Below are positions 18,701-26,177 of a stretch of DNA of 64,000 nt, piece by piece. The stretch is taken from positions 1 through 64,000 of the forward strand of contig DAOUGI010000108.1 of the NCBI GenBank assembly GCA_034429215.1. The letters are read 5' to 3'. The DNA is from JAFGOG01 sp034429215. Its GTDB lineage: Bacteria > Chloroflexota > Anaerolineae > JAAYZQ01. Position numbers and translations under genes: made by a program. Below the pieces are notes generated by a model. That model did not search any database. It was not told the origin of the DNA and saw only the letters and a program-made list of their open reading frames with translations. Position 1 is the stretch's first letter; every line of letters begins with the position of its first letter.

Positions 18701-18943
18701 GGCTCGCCGGGCAGCCTCCAGGTCGTGTTGTCAGGAGCCAGTCCGGTCACCTACAGTCTGCCGGTCCAGAGCGATGCCTGGTCGCATACCTGGTACGATC
18801 TCACCGGCCTCGTCACCGGCCCGCTGACCGTCACCTTGGTCGTGTCCGGCAGCCCGTCCATCCTGGTCGATGAGATCAGCCTCGGCTCGGCGCTGTCCGG
18901 CGCATACCAGGCCTATCTGCCCCTCGTCACCCGGTCATGGTGA
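15794..18943 (+). CDS. Secreted mosaic protein: BNR-like propeller, SGNH esterase, Fn3-like and CBM-like domains
   Basis: 1,049 residues with a signal peptide (1-27). Residues 30-400 are repeats of the type LWASWEADSGSDVEIYFSRW / PWLVWVGHQG / IYASYWTGAGW, a sialidase-like beta-propeller. The SGNH hydrolase follows at about 415-620: FGDSIT (Ser near 423), NFGLSG, GTNDV and DDVHPN (His near 588), so all four family blocks and the Ser/Asp/His triad are present. Two Fn3-like modules (about 635-800), a short carboxypeptidase-regulatory-like strand set, and a jelly-roll-like carbohydrate-binding segment (GGGFEAGNLAAWQ) complete it. The C-terminus ends AYLPLVTRSW. Probably an extracellular esterase acting on acylated glycans. 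Confidence 0.87.
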   Translation: MSTRLLAILLVLSLVPLSLPGTMAVAPTFVAQEIRSLTAAHDPQGHLWASWEADSGSDVEIYFSRWAGGAWSQSEPVHTRPDAWDRSPSLAIATPPGLPPQIWLAWTSSPRSDPSHRDLVVSRWAAGAWTEPQAVPIGTVTRVASPALAAAPDGTLWLAWTAFDGADTEVYASRWNGQTWSAPWQVSTDDGTTHRNDYRPQLVVAGDGRPWLVWVGHQGGPDDEIYASYWTGAGWTAEQMVSQDDDLLDTRPSLAIGPDGRPWLAWLGHVATGERSTGRILFARWDPSLSAWTPEQLASSSPALSVEEGSPSLTVDGQGRLHLAWVAAARSATALAHAYWTGSGWAEPQAIHTGVAADMLALTSGDGQVTFLWLDQSGALAPLAQAAVGATAQPLAAWIDSRPSPEASPVDSVPNRYMAFGDSITCIPACDPEVPPPWAPYPVRLESRLDIHVRPSEVGNFGLSGELTWQQPDKGGLNRIDDAVNGYQPRYVLIMEGTNDVTVHRDPGEVYGYLDQMIYNARHAGVENVYPMLATLIPRLDGLNDETQTMNVDAIIAVTTDKDIPLCRQYKAFEDYGNYPELYVDDVHPNSEGLQLMSDTWYDCTLTTFTDVYEDVIPPTPTLNSIPAQTECFGGVAVSWSGIDNLNGTGLANFDVQVQVDAGPWTDWLMATTATSSVYSGLTWGHTYSFHVRARDVAGNVSDYTAPGSTQVKDSVAPYEAHVNPLLPVRLAPFAVSWGGSDACSGVATYDVQFKIDGGTWQPWLTGTPATNSTFNPGSPQYGHTYYFQARAHDYGGNIGSWSASVSTVLAQYTLSGSILTVREQPITGPTAGLAPAPLALEPAPSGYRAYLAGAGVYDITASHAAFGSLPSMLGVAANGNLGGVDFYLPPLDDAVAGGGFEAGNLAAWQAGGTVTPTLATTGHTGAYSVQMGDVAGRSTLSQVVSPPLGLNLAASNLTLSFLARLEQPGSPGSLQVVLSGASPVTYSLPVQSDAWSHTWYDLTGLVTGPLTVTLVVSGSPSILVDEISLGSALSGAYQAYLPLVTRSW

Positions 18944-19023
18944 CACACCTGTCGTGGCCAGCCTTCAGCGATCGCGCCCGGCGCGACACGCCGAAAGCTG
19001 ACTGCTGAAAGCCGACGGCCAAC

Positions 19024-19764
19024 GTGGACGATCGTACCTATCAGACCGCGACCATGCGCGGCGGCCTGCGCCGCAACCTGGCCCGTTATGTAAGTAGGGT
19101 CACCGGCAGCGGCGGCATGGGCCGCTTTATGTGGCAGGGCGCCGTCCTGACCGCGCTCTCGCCCATGCCCACCGTAGCCGGTTCCGTCCTGCGCAGTTGG
19201 GTCTACCGGACGGTGCTCGGCTCGGTGGGCCATGGCTGCTTTATCGAGCAGGATGTCCGGCTGCTGGTCCCCCGGCGCATCTTTCTGGGCCGGCACGTCA
19301 TGATCGGCGAAGGTTGCTTCCTCGACGCCAACACCGCCGAGGGCCGGATCGAGCTCCAAGACGACGTCTGGCTGTCGCGTGGCAGCTACATCGTCGCCGG
19401 CCGGGCTGAGGTGGTCGTCGGCCCAACGACCTACGTCGGCCATCGCTGCCTGTTCTACGGCCACAACGGCATCCACATCGGGCGCGATGTGCTGCTGGCC
19501 AACGACGTGCAGCTGATCTGCGGCAACCATACCTTCTCCCGCCGCGACATCCCGATCCGCGCCCAGCCGCCCCTCGGCGCGCCGATCGTGATCGAAGACG
19601 ACGTCTGGCTGGGCGCGTCGGTCGTTGTCCTGGGCGGTGTGACCGTCGGCAAGGGCTCGGTAGTCGGCGCCGGCGCCGTCGTCACCCACAGCCTGCCACC
19701 TTACAGTATCGCCCGCGGCGTGCCGGCCGTTGTCGTCGGCGCGCGGGGCGAGGATGAGAGTTAG
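19024..19764 (+). CDS. Hexapeptide-repeat (left-handed beta-helix) O-acyltransferase
   Basis: 246 residues from a GTG start; an ATG 10 codons downstream (19054) is equally possible because neither has a clear Shine-Dalgarno sequence. From about residue 75 on, hexapeptide repeats are visible (IFLGRHVMIGEG, IHIGRDVLLANDVQLICGNHTFSRRD, VWLGASVVVLGGVTVGKGSVVGAGAVVTHSLP). The His in CGNHTFSR is in the usual catalytic position. It probably O-acetylates a sugar of the surface glycan. The 80 bases before it hold only a CTGAAAGC-rich repeat-like stretch. Confidence 0.88.
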   Translation: MDDRTYQTATMRGGLRRNLARYVSRVTGSGGMGRFMWQGAVLTALSPMPTVAGSVLRSWVYRTVLGSVGHGCFIEQDVRLLVPRRIFLGRHVMIGEGCFLDANTAEGRIELQDDVWLSRGSYIVAGRAEVVVGPTTYVGHRCLFYGHNGIHIGRDVLLANDVQLICGNHTFSRRDIPIRAQPPLGAPIVIEDDVWLGASVVVLGGVTVGKGSVVGAGAVVTHSLPPYSIARGVPAVVVGARGEDES

Positions 19765-21220
19765 CGATTTGCACATTCTATTTGTCGTCAAAGAGATCGA
19801 CAACGAGCCGCAGGGCATCCTGCTCATCAGCAGCCTGCTGAAGCAGGCCGGCCACCGGGTCAGCCTGGTGGTGGGCACCGAAGAGGATCCACTGGCCGCG
19901 GCGCTCCGTCTGCGGCCCGACGTCGTCGGTTATACCGTCTACACCGGAGTGCACCTGTGGTACCTGGAACAGAACCGGCGCATCCGGGCGCAGTTGCCGG
20001 GTGTCTTTTCTATCTTTGGTGGGCCGCACCCCACCTTTTTCCCCGAGATGATCGAGCAGGAAGGGGTGGATGGGCTGTGCATCGGCGAGGGCGAGTATGC
20101 CACGCTCGACCTGATGAACGCTCTGGAACGTAACGGCGACGGTGTGCGTCTGACCCGCTCTGACATTCTCAACTGGTGGTTCAAGCTGAATGGAGAGGTA
20201 GTCCGCAATCCGCTTCGCCCATTGCTGACCGGCGAGGAGCTGGATATTCTCCCCTTCGCCGACCGGGATCTGCTCTACGCTGCCCACCGGCAAAGCCGCC
20301 GCACCAAGATCAAGCCGTTCATCACCGGGCGGGGTTGCCCCTACAACTGCGCCTTTTGTTTCAACAAGGCCTACTCTGACCTGTACGGCGGTCAGGCGCA
20401 CCGTTTCCGCCGCCGCAGCGTAGACAATGTCATCCGCGAATTAAAGGAAGTGACCTCCGCGCGCGATGTGCGCTTTATCCTGTTCATGGACGACACCTTT
20501 ATCCTGCAGGACAAGTGGCTGCAGGAGTTCATGCCCCGCTACAAAGCCGAGATCGGCCTGCCTTTCTGGTGCCAGGTGCGGGCCAACCTGGTGACCGAGG
20601 AAAAGGTAGCGCTCTTTAAAGAATCCGGCTGTGTGTCGGTCAGTTTCGGACTGGAGGCCGGCAACGACCGCCTGCGCAACACCGTCCTGAACCGGAACAT
20701 GAGCCGCGAGGAGATCCTGGGCGCGGCCGAGATGCTGCGCCGGCACGGCATCGCCTTCATGACCAACAACATGCTCGGCCTGCCGACCGGCAACCTGGAG
20801 ACCGACCTGGAGACATTGGATCTCAACGCCCAGTGCCGGCCCGCCTATGCAAACGTGTTCCTCTTCCAACCCTACCCCAAAACCGCGCTCGGGGAAAAGG
20901 CTTACGAGCAAGGGTGGATGACCGGCTCCTTTGACAGCCTGTCAGGCTCGGTCAGCGACGACACGGTTATCAGGTTTGGCAGCGAAGCGGAAAAGCGGCA
21001 GATCGAGAATCTGCAAAAGCTCCTGGCGCTGGGCGTCGAATTTCCCTGGTTGGTGCCAGTCATCCGCCGCCTGATCCGCCTCCCGTCGAACCGCCTTTTC
21101 TGGTTGGTCTACAAGCTGTGGAAGGGATGGGCCATCAAAAGACGGATGTTCCCCTTCAAAATGACTCCCCGGGAATACCTGGATTCGGCGCTCTACTACA
21201 TGCGCATCACCAGCCAATAG
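19754..21220 (+). CDS. B12-binding radical SAM protein, paralogue of the one at 28407
   Basis: 488 residues from the ATG at 19754, overlapping the end of the acyltransferase gene by 11 bases; starts up to 8 codons earlier are possible. The B12-binding-like N-terminal domain includes FSIFGGPHPTFFPEM and GLCIGEGEYATLDLM. The radical SAM cluster is C195PYNC199AFC202FN, followed by FILFMDDTFIL, VSFGLEAGNDRLRNTVLNR and NMLGLPTGNLETDLETL. The C-terminal region is rich in aromatic and basic residues (WLVYKLWKGWAIKRR) and may touch the membrane. The paralogue shares these blocks. A radical methylase or cyclase acting on a lipid- or glycan-linked substrate is likely. Confidence 0.9.
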   Translation: MRVSDLHILFVVKEIDNEPQGILLISSLLKQAGHRVSLVVGTEEDPLAAALRLRPDVVGYTVYTGVHLWYLEQNRRIRAQLPGVFSIFGGPHPTFFPEMIEQEGVDGLCIGEGEYATLDLMNALERNGDGVRLTRSDILNWWFKLNGEVVRNPLRPLLTGEELDILPFADRDLLYAAHRQSRRTKIKPFITGRGCPYNCAFCFNKAYSDLYGGQAHRFRRRSVDNVIRELKEVTSARDVRFILFMDDTFILQDKWLQEFMPRYKAEIGLPFWCQVRANLVTEEKVALFKESGCVSVSFGLEAGNDRLRNTVLNRNMSREEILGAAEMLRRHGIAFMTNNMLGLPTGNLETDLETLDLNAQCRPAYANVFLFQPYPKTALGEKAYEQGWMTGSFDSLSGSVSDDTVIRFGSEAEKRQIENLQKLLALGVEFPWLVPVIRRLIRLPSNRLFWLVYKLWKGWAIKRRMFPFKMTPREYLDSALYYMRITSQ

Positions 21221-21226
21221 ACCGGC

Positions 21227-22732
21227 ATGACCGAGCGAGATAAGCAACTGTCGAAGGGCTCCCTGTACGTGGCGATGGGACAGGGAATCTTTCTGCTGAC
21301 CAGCTTTGTCCTGTACGCCATCCTGGGGCGCCTGCTGGAGCCGGAGCCCTATGGCCTGTTCCGCGTGGCCATGACCGTGCTGATCTGGGTCGAGATCACC
21401 GTCAACAATGGCGTGCCGGCCGCCCTCCAGAAATTCCTGCCCGATGCCTCGTTGTCCGAGCCTGCGGTGCGGCGGGCCACGGCCCGCGTCCAGGCCATGG
21501 TCGGCGGCGGCGTGTTCCTGGCCTTTTTCCTGGCCGCGCCGCTGCTGGCCGCCCTGCTGCGCGACCCAGAGCTGACCGGCTACCTGCGCCTGGCCTCCCT
21601 CGACATGGCCGGCATGAGCGCTTACGCCTACTATCGGGGCTTTTTAAACGGCAAGCGGGCCTTTCGCCAGTTGGCCACAGCCATCGCCGCCTACGGCCTG
21701 ACCAAGCTGCTGGTCAGCAGCCTGCTGGTCTACGCCGGCTGGGGTGTCAACGGCGCGCTGCTGGGCAACGTCGCCTCGTCGCTCGGCGGTCTGGCAATAG
21801 CCTACCTGTGGAGCCGCCGCTGGCCCAAGGCGCCTATGCCGGTGCCCCCGGCGCCGGTGCCTCGGGGCGAGGCCGGCCGGGTGGTCAACGAGCGCGAGAT
21901 CCTGGCTTTTGTCCTGCCTGCCGTCGGCTTTACCCTGGCCAGCAACCTGTTACTGCAGATCGACCTGCTGGGCGTGCAGCGGCTGGTGCTCGACGACGCC
22001 CAGGTCGGCTACTACAGCGCCGCCGTCGTCCTGGCCGACGCGCCCCGGCTCATCCTGCTTGCCCTTTCCTTCACCCTGCTGCCGTCCATGTCACGCGCCA
22101 TCACCGCCGGCGATCTATCTCAGACACGCGACTACCTGCGCCAGGTGATCCGTCTCCTGGCCCTGGCCATCGTGCCGATCGTGGCCCTGGTAGCTCCCAC
22201 CGCCGGGTCGCTCGCGGCCTTTATCTTCGGGGCGCCCTACCGGCCCGCCGGGCCTTTCCTGGCCGTGCTGATCGTAAGCTACGGCGCCTACAGCATCTAC
22301 ATTACCCTGGTCACCGTCCTGCTGGCCGAAAACCGGCCTCGCCGGGCGCTGGCCATTCCGCTCGCCCTGCTGCCGGTTGCCGCCGTCGCCATTTGGTTGA
22401 GCGTCACCTGGATGGGGTCGATTGGCGCGGCCTGGGCCTCCCTGCTGTGTGTGGGCAGCGCGGCGCTGATCGTCGTCGTCTATGTCCTGCGCCGCTACCG
22501 GCCGGCCGTCGACCTCGGCTCGCTGGCCCGCATCGCCCTGGCCTCGGCGATCGTGGGTGGCCTGGCCTGGCTGTGGTCGCCGTCGGGCCTGTGGCTGGTG
22601 ATCGGCTACCTGCTGCTGGGCGGTCTGTACCTGGCCCTCCTCCTGGCCCTGCGCGAGCTGCGGATCGAGGACCTGGCCCAAATCGTCAAGTGGCTGAAAT
22701 GGCCTCAGAGGGGCACAGACAAACGCCGCTAG
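21227..22732 (+). CDS. Polysaccharide flippase (Wzx/MVF-like membrane protein)
   Basis: 501 residues with about 13-14 hydrophobic helices and the family N-terminus KGSLYVAMGQGIFLLTSFVLYAILGRLLEPEPYGLF. RSRRWPKAP-type basic loops alternate with helices as expected for MOP-superfamily flippases. It starts 7 bases after the radical SAM stop, so co-transcription is likely. Such proteins move polyprenyl-pyrophosphate-linked oligosaccharides across the cytoplasmic membrane, which fits the neighbouring glycosyltransferases. Confidence 0.92.
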   Translation: MTERDKQLSKGSLYVAMGQGIFLLTSFVLYAILGRLLEPEPYGLFRVAMTVLIWVEITVNNGVPAALQKFLPDASLSEPAVRRATARVQAMVGGGVFLAFFLAAPLLAALLRDPELTGYLRLASLDMAGMSAYAYYRGFLNGKRAFRQLATAIAAYGLTKLLVSSLLVYAGWGVNGALLGNVASSLGGLAIAYLWSRRWPKAPMPVPPAPVPRGEAGRVVNEREILAFVLPAVGFTLASNLLLQIDLLGVQRLVLDDAQVGYYSAAVVLADAPRLILLALSFTLLPSMSRAITAGDLSQTRDYLRQVIRLLALAIVPIVALVAPTAGSLAAFIFGAPYRPAGPFLAVLIVSYGAYSIYITLVTVLLAENRPRRALAIPLALLPVAAVAIWLSVTWMGSIGAAWASLLCVGSAALIVVVYVLRRYRPAVDLGSLARIALASAIVGGLAWLWSPSGLWLVIGYLLLGGLYLALLLALRELRIEDLAQIVKWLKWPQRGTDKRR

Positions 22733-22759
22733 GCGCAGATTCGATATAGGGGACTGAAC

Positions 22760-24442
22760 GTGACCCAAGAAAAACGTCAAGTAATCATCCTCGGTCTGGA
22801 CGGCGCGACATGGGACGTCCTCCTGCCCCGCGTCGAGCGGGGCGAGATGCCCAACCTGGCCGCCCTGTTGCAGCGGGGCGCGTGGGGTGGGCTGCGATCC
22901 ACCATCCCGCCTTTCAGCGCCCAGGCCTGGGTGTCGCTCAGCACCGGCAAGAACCAGGCCCGCCACGGCGTTGTCGACTTTTGGGAGCGGTCGCCGGGCG
23001 CGCCGCTCACCGAGCGCCGCACCTTTGTCTCCAGCCGCATGGTGCACGGCGAGACGTTGTGGCAGACCGCCGGACGGCATGGCCGGCGTGTGGGCGTGGT
23101 CAATGTCCCGGTCACCTATCCGCCCACGCCGGTAGAGGGCTACCTAGTCAGCGGATTTCTCACACCGCCGGGTAAAACCGATTATGTCTATCCCGAGGCG
23201 CTGAAAGACGAGATCGAGGCGCTGATCCCCGGTTACCAGCCCGACCCCTTTGACCCGCTGGGTGCAACCCAGCAGCAGCTCGTCGAGCTGGCAGATTGGA
23301 TGGAGAAACACGAAAAGGTCGCCCGCCACCTGATGGAACGCCACCCGGCCGACCTATTTTTCAGCGTCGTCCAGGCCGTCGATCACCTCCAGCACCTCTT
23401 CTGGAACGACATCTCCTCCCGTAGCGCCGCCCTGGATCGTTCATCCCTGATCGACCGGTGCTACACCCTGGCCGACGACATCCTCGGCCATCGGCTGGGG
23501 CAGCTCAACGACCACACCACCTTCTTCCTGGTCTCCGATCACGGCTTTGGCCCGGCTCGCACATGGTTCCACGTCAACCGCTTCCTGCTGGAACAGGGCC
23601 TGCTGGCCCTCGGCGAGGTCCAGGGGAGCGGGCCGGGGGCGGCGCTGGCCCGGTTGGGCCTTACCCCCCAAAGGCTGCGGAGCCTGGTCCGCCGCTTCGA
23701 CGTGCTGGGGCTGCGCAGGCGGGTCGGCCGCCTGGCCCGCGTCACCGTCGGCCGCCAGATCGACGGCGCCCTGGCCCGGCCAATCGACTGGAGCCGGACC
23801 CAGGCCGTCTCGGGCAGCCCGGCCAGTGAGGGGATCTTTATCAACCTCAAGGGCCGCGAGCCGGAGGGGGTAGTGGAGCCAGGAGAGCCATACGAGGCGC
23901 TCCGCGACCGGCTGGCCGCCGAGCTGCTGGCCCTGCGCGATCCCGACACGGGCGAGCGGGTGGTGCAGGCCGTCTACCGCCGCGAGGAGCTGTACGACGG
24001 GCCGTTGCTCGACCTGCTGCCGGATCTCGTCTTTGATCTTGGGGACGGTCCCTACCTGGCCAGCGACGCGCCGATGGCCACCGGCATCCTGGAACCGCTG
24101 CCGCCCAGCCTGCTCCAGGGCCGGCACCGCCCGACCGGAGTGCTGGCCGCCGCCGGAGAGGGGATCAGGGTGGGACAGCGGATCGAGGGTGCGCGCATCG
24201 TCGACATCGCCCCGACGGTGCTGTATGCCCTTGATCTGCCGATCCCCGACGACATGGACGGCCGGCCGCTGGTCGAGATCTTTGACGACGAGTACCGAAC
24301 GTCACACCCGGTCCGCCATGCGCCGGCCGTCGAAATAACAGACCTGACAGGTTTTCCCAAACCTGTCAGGTCTACCGAGTCCACCGAAGAAGAGGAAGCC
24401 GAAATGGAGCGCCGGCTGAGAGGGCTAGGGTATATCAGTTAG
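22760..24442 (+). CDS. Alkaline-phosphatase-superfamily phosphohydrolase/phosphomutase (type I phosphodiesterase-like)
   Basis: 560 residues from a GTG start. Metal-binding and catalytic blocks of the family are visible: IILGLDGATWD near the N-terminus, the nucleophile segment IPPFSAQAWVSLSTGK (Ser where many relatives have Thr), QAVDHLQHLFW, and VSDHGFGP. The C-terminal part contains a 34-bp palindromic repeat read in frame (TDLTGF-PKPVRS at about residues 527-539). It is likely a hydrolase of a phosphodiester or phosphate on glycan precursors, lacking a clear signal peptide. The stop overlaps the convergent GT39-like gene by 8 bases. Confidence 0.88.
   Translation: MTQEKRQVIILGLDGATWDVLLPRVERGEMPNLAALLQRGAWGGLRSTIPPFSAQAWVSLSTGKNQARHGVVDFWERSPGAPLTERRTFVSSRMVHGETLWQTAGRHGRRVGVVNVPVTYPPTPVEGYLVSGFLTPPGKTDYVYPEALKDEIEALIPGYQPDPFDPLGATQQQLVELADWMEKHEKVARHLMERHPADLFFSVVQAVDHLQHLFWNDISSRSAALDRSSLIDRCYTLADDILGHRLGQLNDHTTFFLVSDHGFGPARTWFHVNRFLLEQGLLALGEVQGSGPGAALARLGLTPQRLRSLVRRFDVLGLRRRVGRLARVTVGRQIDGALARPIDWSRTQAVSGSPASEGIFINLKGREPEGVVEPGEPYEALRDRLAAELLALRDPDTGERVVQAVYRREELYDGPLLDLLPDLVFDLGDGPYLASDAPMATGILEPLPPSLLQGRHRPTGVLAAAGEGIRVGQRIEGARIVDIAPTVLYALDLPIPDDMDGRPLVEIFDDEYRTSHPVRHAPAVEITDLTGFPKPVRSTESTEEEEAEMERRLRGLGYIS
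24340..24373. repeat. 34-bp palindromic repeat, copy 1 (inside a coding region)
   Basis: AGACCTGACAGGTTT (24340-24354) and AAACCTGTCAGGTCT (24359-24373) are perfect 15-bp reverse complements around TCCC. It lies inside the phosphohydrolase gene near its 3' end and keeps the frame open. Two related copies are at 26127 and 28310. Confidence 0.92.
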
Positions 24443-26177
24443 AGGGGACATAGCCTGCTACGTACCCCCCATTCGGTATCGCCGGGCCGCCCGTCAACGG
24501 CACGATCCTGAACTGTTGTCCCAGCATCTGATAGTCGTCCGCCGTCAGCACCAGCCATGCCTTCTGGCCCGGCGCCGCCTCCAACGCAGTGACAATGTCC
24601 GGCAGGTCCAGGATGCGGTGCTCCACCCCCTCCATCGTCAGATAGTAGTAGATGGCCCGCAGAAACCGGTAACCGGGGCCTTCCGCCTTGTCCTGTAACC
24701 CCGAGCTGACGTACAGCGCCGTGCCCGGCGGCAGGCTGGTCTTTAGATAGGCGGTCATCTCCAGCGTCAGCCGGTTGTCACGCCCGGCCGCCAGCTCAGC
24801 CGAGTAGTAGCGCAGCGTGTTGCGGATCGGATAGACCGCCGCGAACAGCGCCAGTCCCATGACCGCCAGCAGGGCCAGCAGCCGCCGTCCCGACACCCGC
24901 CCCGGCGCTCGTTCGCCAGACCCGGCAGAGAAACGGGACAGAACCCTGAAAGGGTAAGCCTTCAAGCCGGGTTCCCTGAGCCCTTTGATCACTCCGGCCA
25001 CCAGGGCGCCCATCGCCGCAAAACAGAGCGGCAGCAAAAAGGCCGTGTAGCGCTGCGACAGCAGCCCGTCGTACCGTTTGTTGAAATAGGGCATCACCAT
25101 CGCCGTCGACACCAGCACCAGGACCGGCAGCGCCTCGCCCCGCCACGCCGTATAGACCAGCGCCGCCAGCAGCCAGGCGGCCAGCAGCCCCACGACCAAC
25201 CCGGCCAATGGATCGGCCACGCGCGGCACCTGCCCGCCGATGGTCCGCCCCAGATTAGCCAGCAGCGCCGCCACGCGCTCGAGGTACGAAATCAACGTCG
25301 GATTGGGCTCCCACGCGTAGGTGTGAAGCTGGGCATCGGCCAGCAGGCCACCCCGCGACGTAATGTTGTACACGATCATATTGCCATAGCCCACCGCCGC
25401 GGCCACTACAGCCAGGTATGGCCACGGCCGCCGCAGCCAGGCCAGCACGTTCCGGCGGGCCAGGAACCAGATCACCAGGCCGGGGATTGCCACCAGCATC
25501 GAGATATGGGTCTGTAGGGCCAGTCCGTACAGCAGGCCGCCGAGAACCAACAGCCACCCACTGCCCCGCCGCACGGCAGTGTGCAGCGCCAGGAAGGTCG
25601 CTGTAGCGAACAGCGGCGTCGCCGAGTTCGACCAGGCGATGTGGCTGTTGACAATCGTGTGCACCGGGTTCAGGGCCAGCAGCAGCCCCGCCGCCAGCCC
25701 GGCAATCCGCCCTTGCCAGGCCGCAAACCCGCTCCCAGTCGTGGCTGCCCCCAACGCAGGTCCCTGACCTGGAGAATGCCAAGCCTTCGTGTCCTTTGTC
25801 GCCTTTGTGGTTTCAGCAGTCCCCAGCGACCGGCCCAGCAGGTAGGTCAGCCCAACGGTCAGGACACCAAATACCAGCGTCACCGCCCGCGCCAGGTAGA
25901 CGCTCGACCCGAACAGCCGCACGGCCAACGCCAACAGCCAGGTCACCAGCGGCCCGGTCGTGGGGTCGAACGGGCCGAACCAGATGAACTCACCGCCGAC
26001 CATCCCCTGCGCCGCTAACACCTCGAACGCCTCGTCAGAAATGACCGGCACCAACTGCAAACAGGGCAGCCGCACCGCCGCCGCCACGGCCATCAGCCCG
26101 GCGACGATCAATAGGTCGACAAGAACAGACCTGACAGGTCTTCCTGGGCCTGTCAGGTCTCGGCTTAACTCCGGCAC
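24435..26177 (-). CDS. GT39-like membrane glycosyltransferase
   Basis: 580 residues with about ten transmembrane helices. The first extracytoplasmic loop has the acidic motif VPVISDEAFEVL, and NPVHTIVNSHIAWSNSATPLF follows, both typical of GT39/ArnT-like enzymes. The likely start is a GTG at 26177 that overlaps the end of the aminotransferase gene by 13 bases. The first 17 residues (SRDLTGPGRPVRS) are encoded by palindromic repeat copy 2. A loop at about residues 121-131 (TTKATKDTKAWHS) comes from another dispersed repeat. It probably transfers a sugar from a lipid carrier outside the membrane. Confidence 0.85.
   Translation of the reverse strand: MPELSRDLTGPGRPVRSVLVDLLIVAGLMAVAAAVRLPCLQLVPVISDEAFEVLAAQGMVGGEFIWFGPFDPTTGPLVTWLLALAVRLFGSSVYLARAVTLVFGVLTVGLTYLLGRSLGTAETTKATKDTKAWHSPGQGPALGAATTGSGFAAWQGRIAGLAAGLLLALNPVHTIVNSHIAWSNSATPLFATATFLALHTAVRRGSGWLLVLGGLLYGLALQTHISMLVAIPGLVIWFLARRNVLAWLRRPWPYLAVVAAAVGYGNMIVYNITSRGGLLADAQLHTYAWEPNPTLISYLERVAALLANLGRTIGGQVPRVADPLAGLVVGLLAAWLLAALVYTAWRGEALPVLVLVSTAMVMPYFNKRYDGLLSQRYTAFLLPLCFAAMGALVAGVIKGLREPGLKAYPFRVLSRFSAGSGERAPGRVSGRRLLALLAVMGLALFAAVYPIRNTLRYYSAELAAGRDNRLTLEMTAYLKTSLPPGTALYVSSGLQDKAEGPGYRFLRAIYYYLTMEGVEHRILDLPDIVTALEAAPGQKAWLVLTADDYQMLGQQFRIVPLTGGPAIPNGGYVAGYVPSN
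25783..25813. repeat. Dispersed repeat of the CCTTCGTGTCCTTTGT type inside a coding region
   Basis: The stretch around 25783-25813 reads CCTTCGTGTCCTTTGT-CGCCTTTGTGG. The reverse complement (ACCACAAAGG...ACAAAGGACACGAAGG) is a repeat type found scattered in many environmental bacterial genomes. Here it encodes the Lys/Thr-rich TTKATKDTKA loop between two membrane segments. Identification is from pattern memory, not from a search. Confidence 0.55.
26127..26160. repeat. 34-bp palindromic repeat, copy 2 (at the start of a coding region)
   Basis: AGACCTGACAGG (26127-26138) and CCTGTCAGGTCT (26149-26160) are perfect 12-bp arms with a 10-base centre that differs from the other copies. It lies over codons 6-17 of the GT39-like gene and directly after the end of the aminotransferase gene. 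Confidence 0.9.

Noticed and set aside
24904..24975. ACCCTGAAAGGGT-like stretch in the GT39-like gene that might be another inserted repeat
   Set aside because: It is short, imperfect and seen once; not enough to call a repeat.
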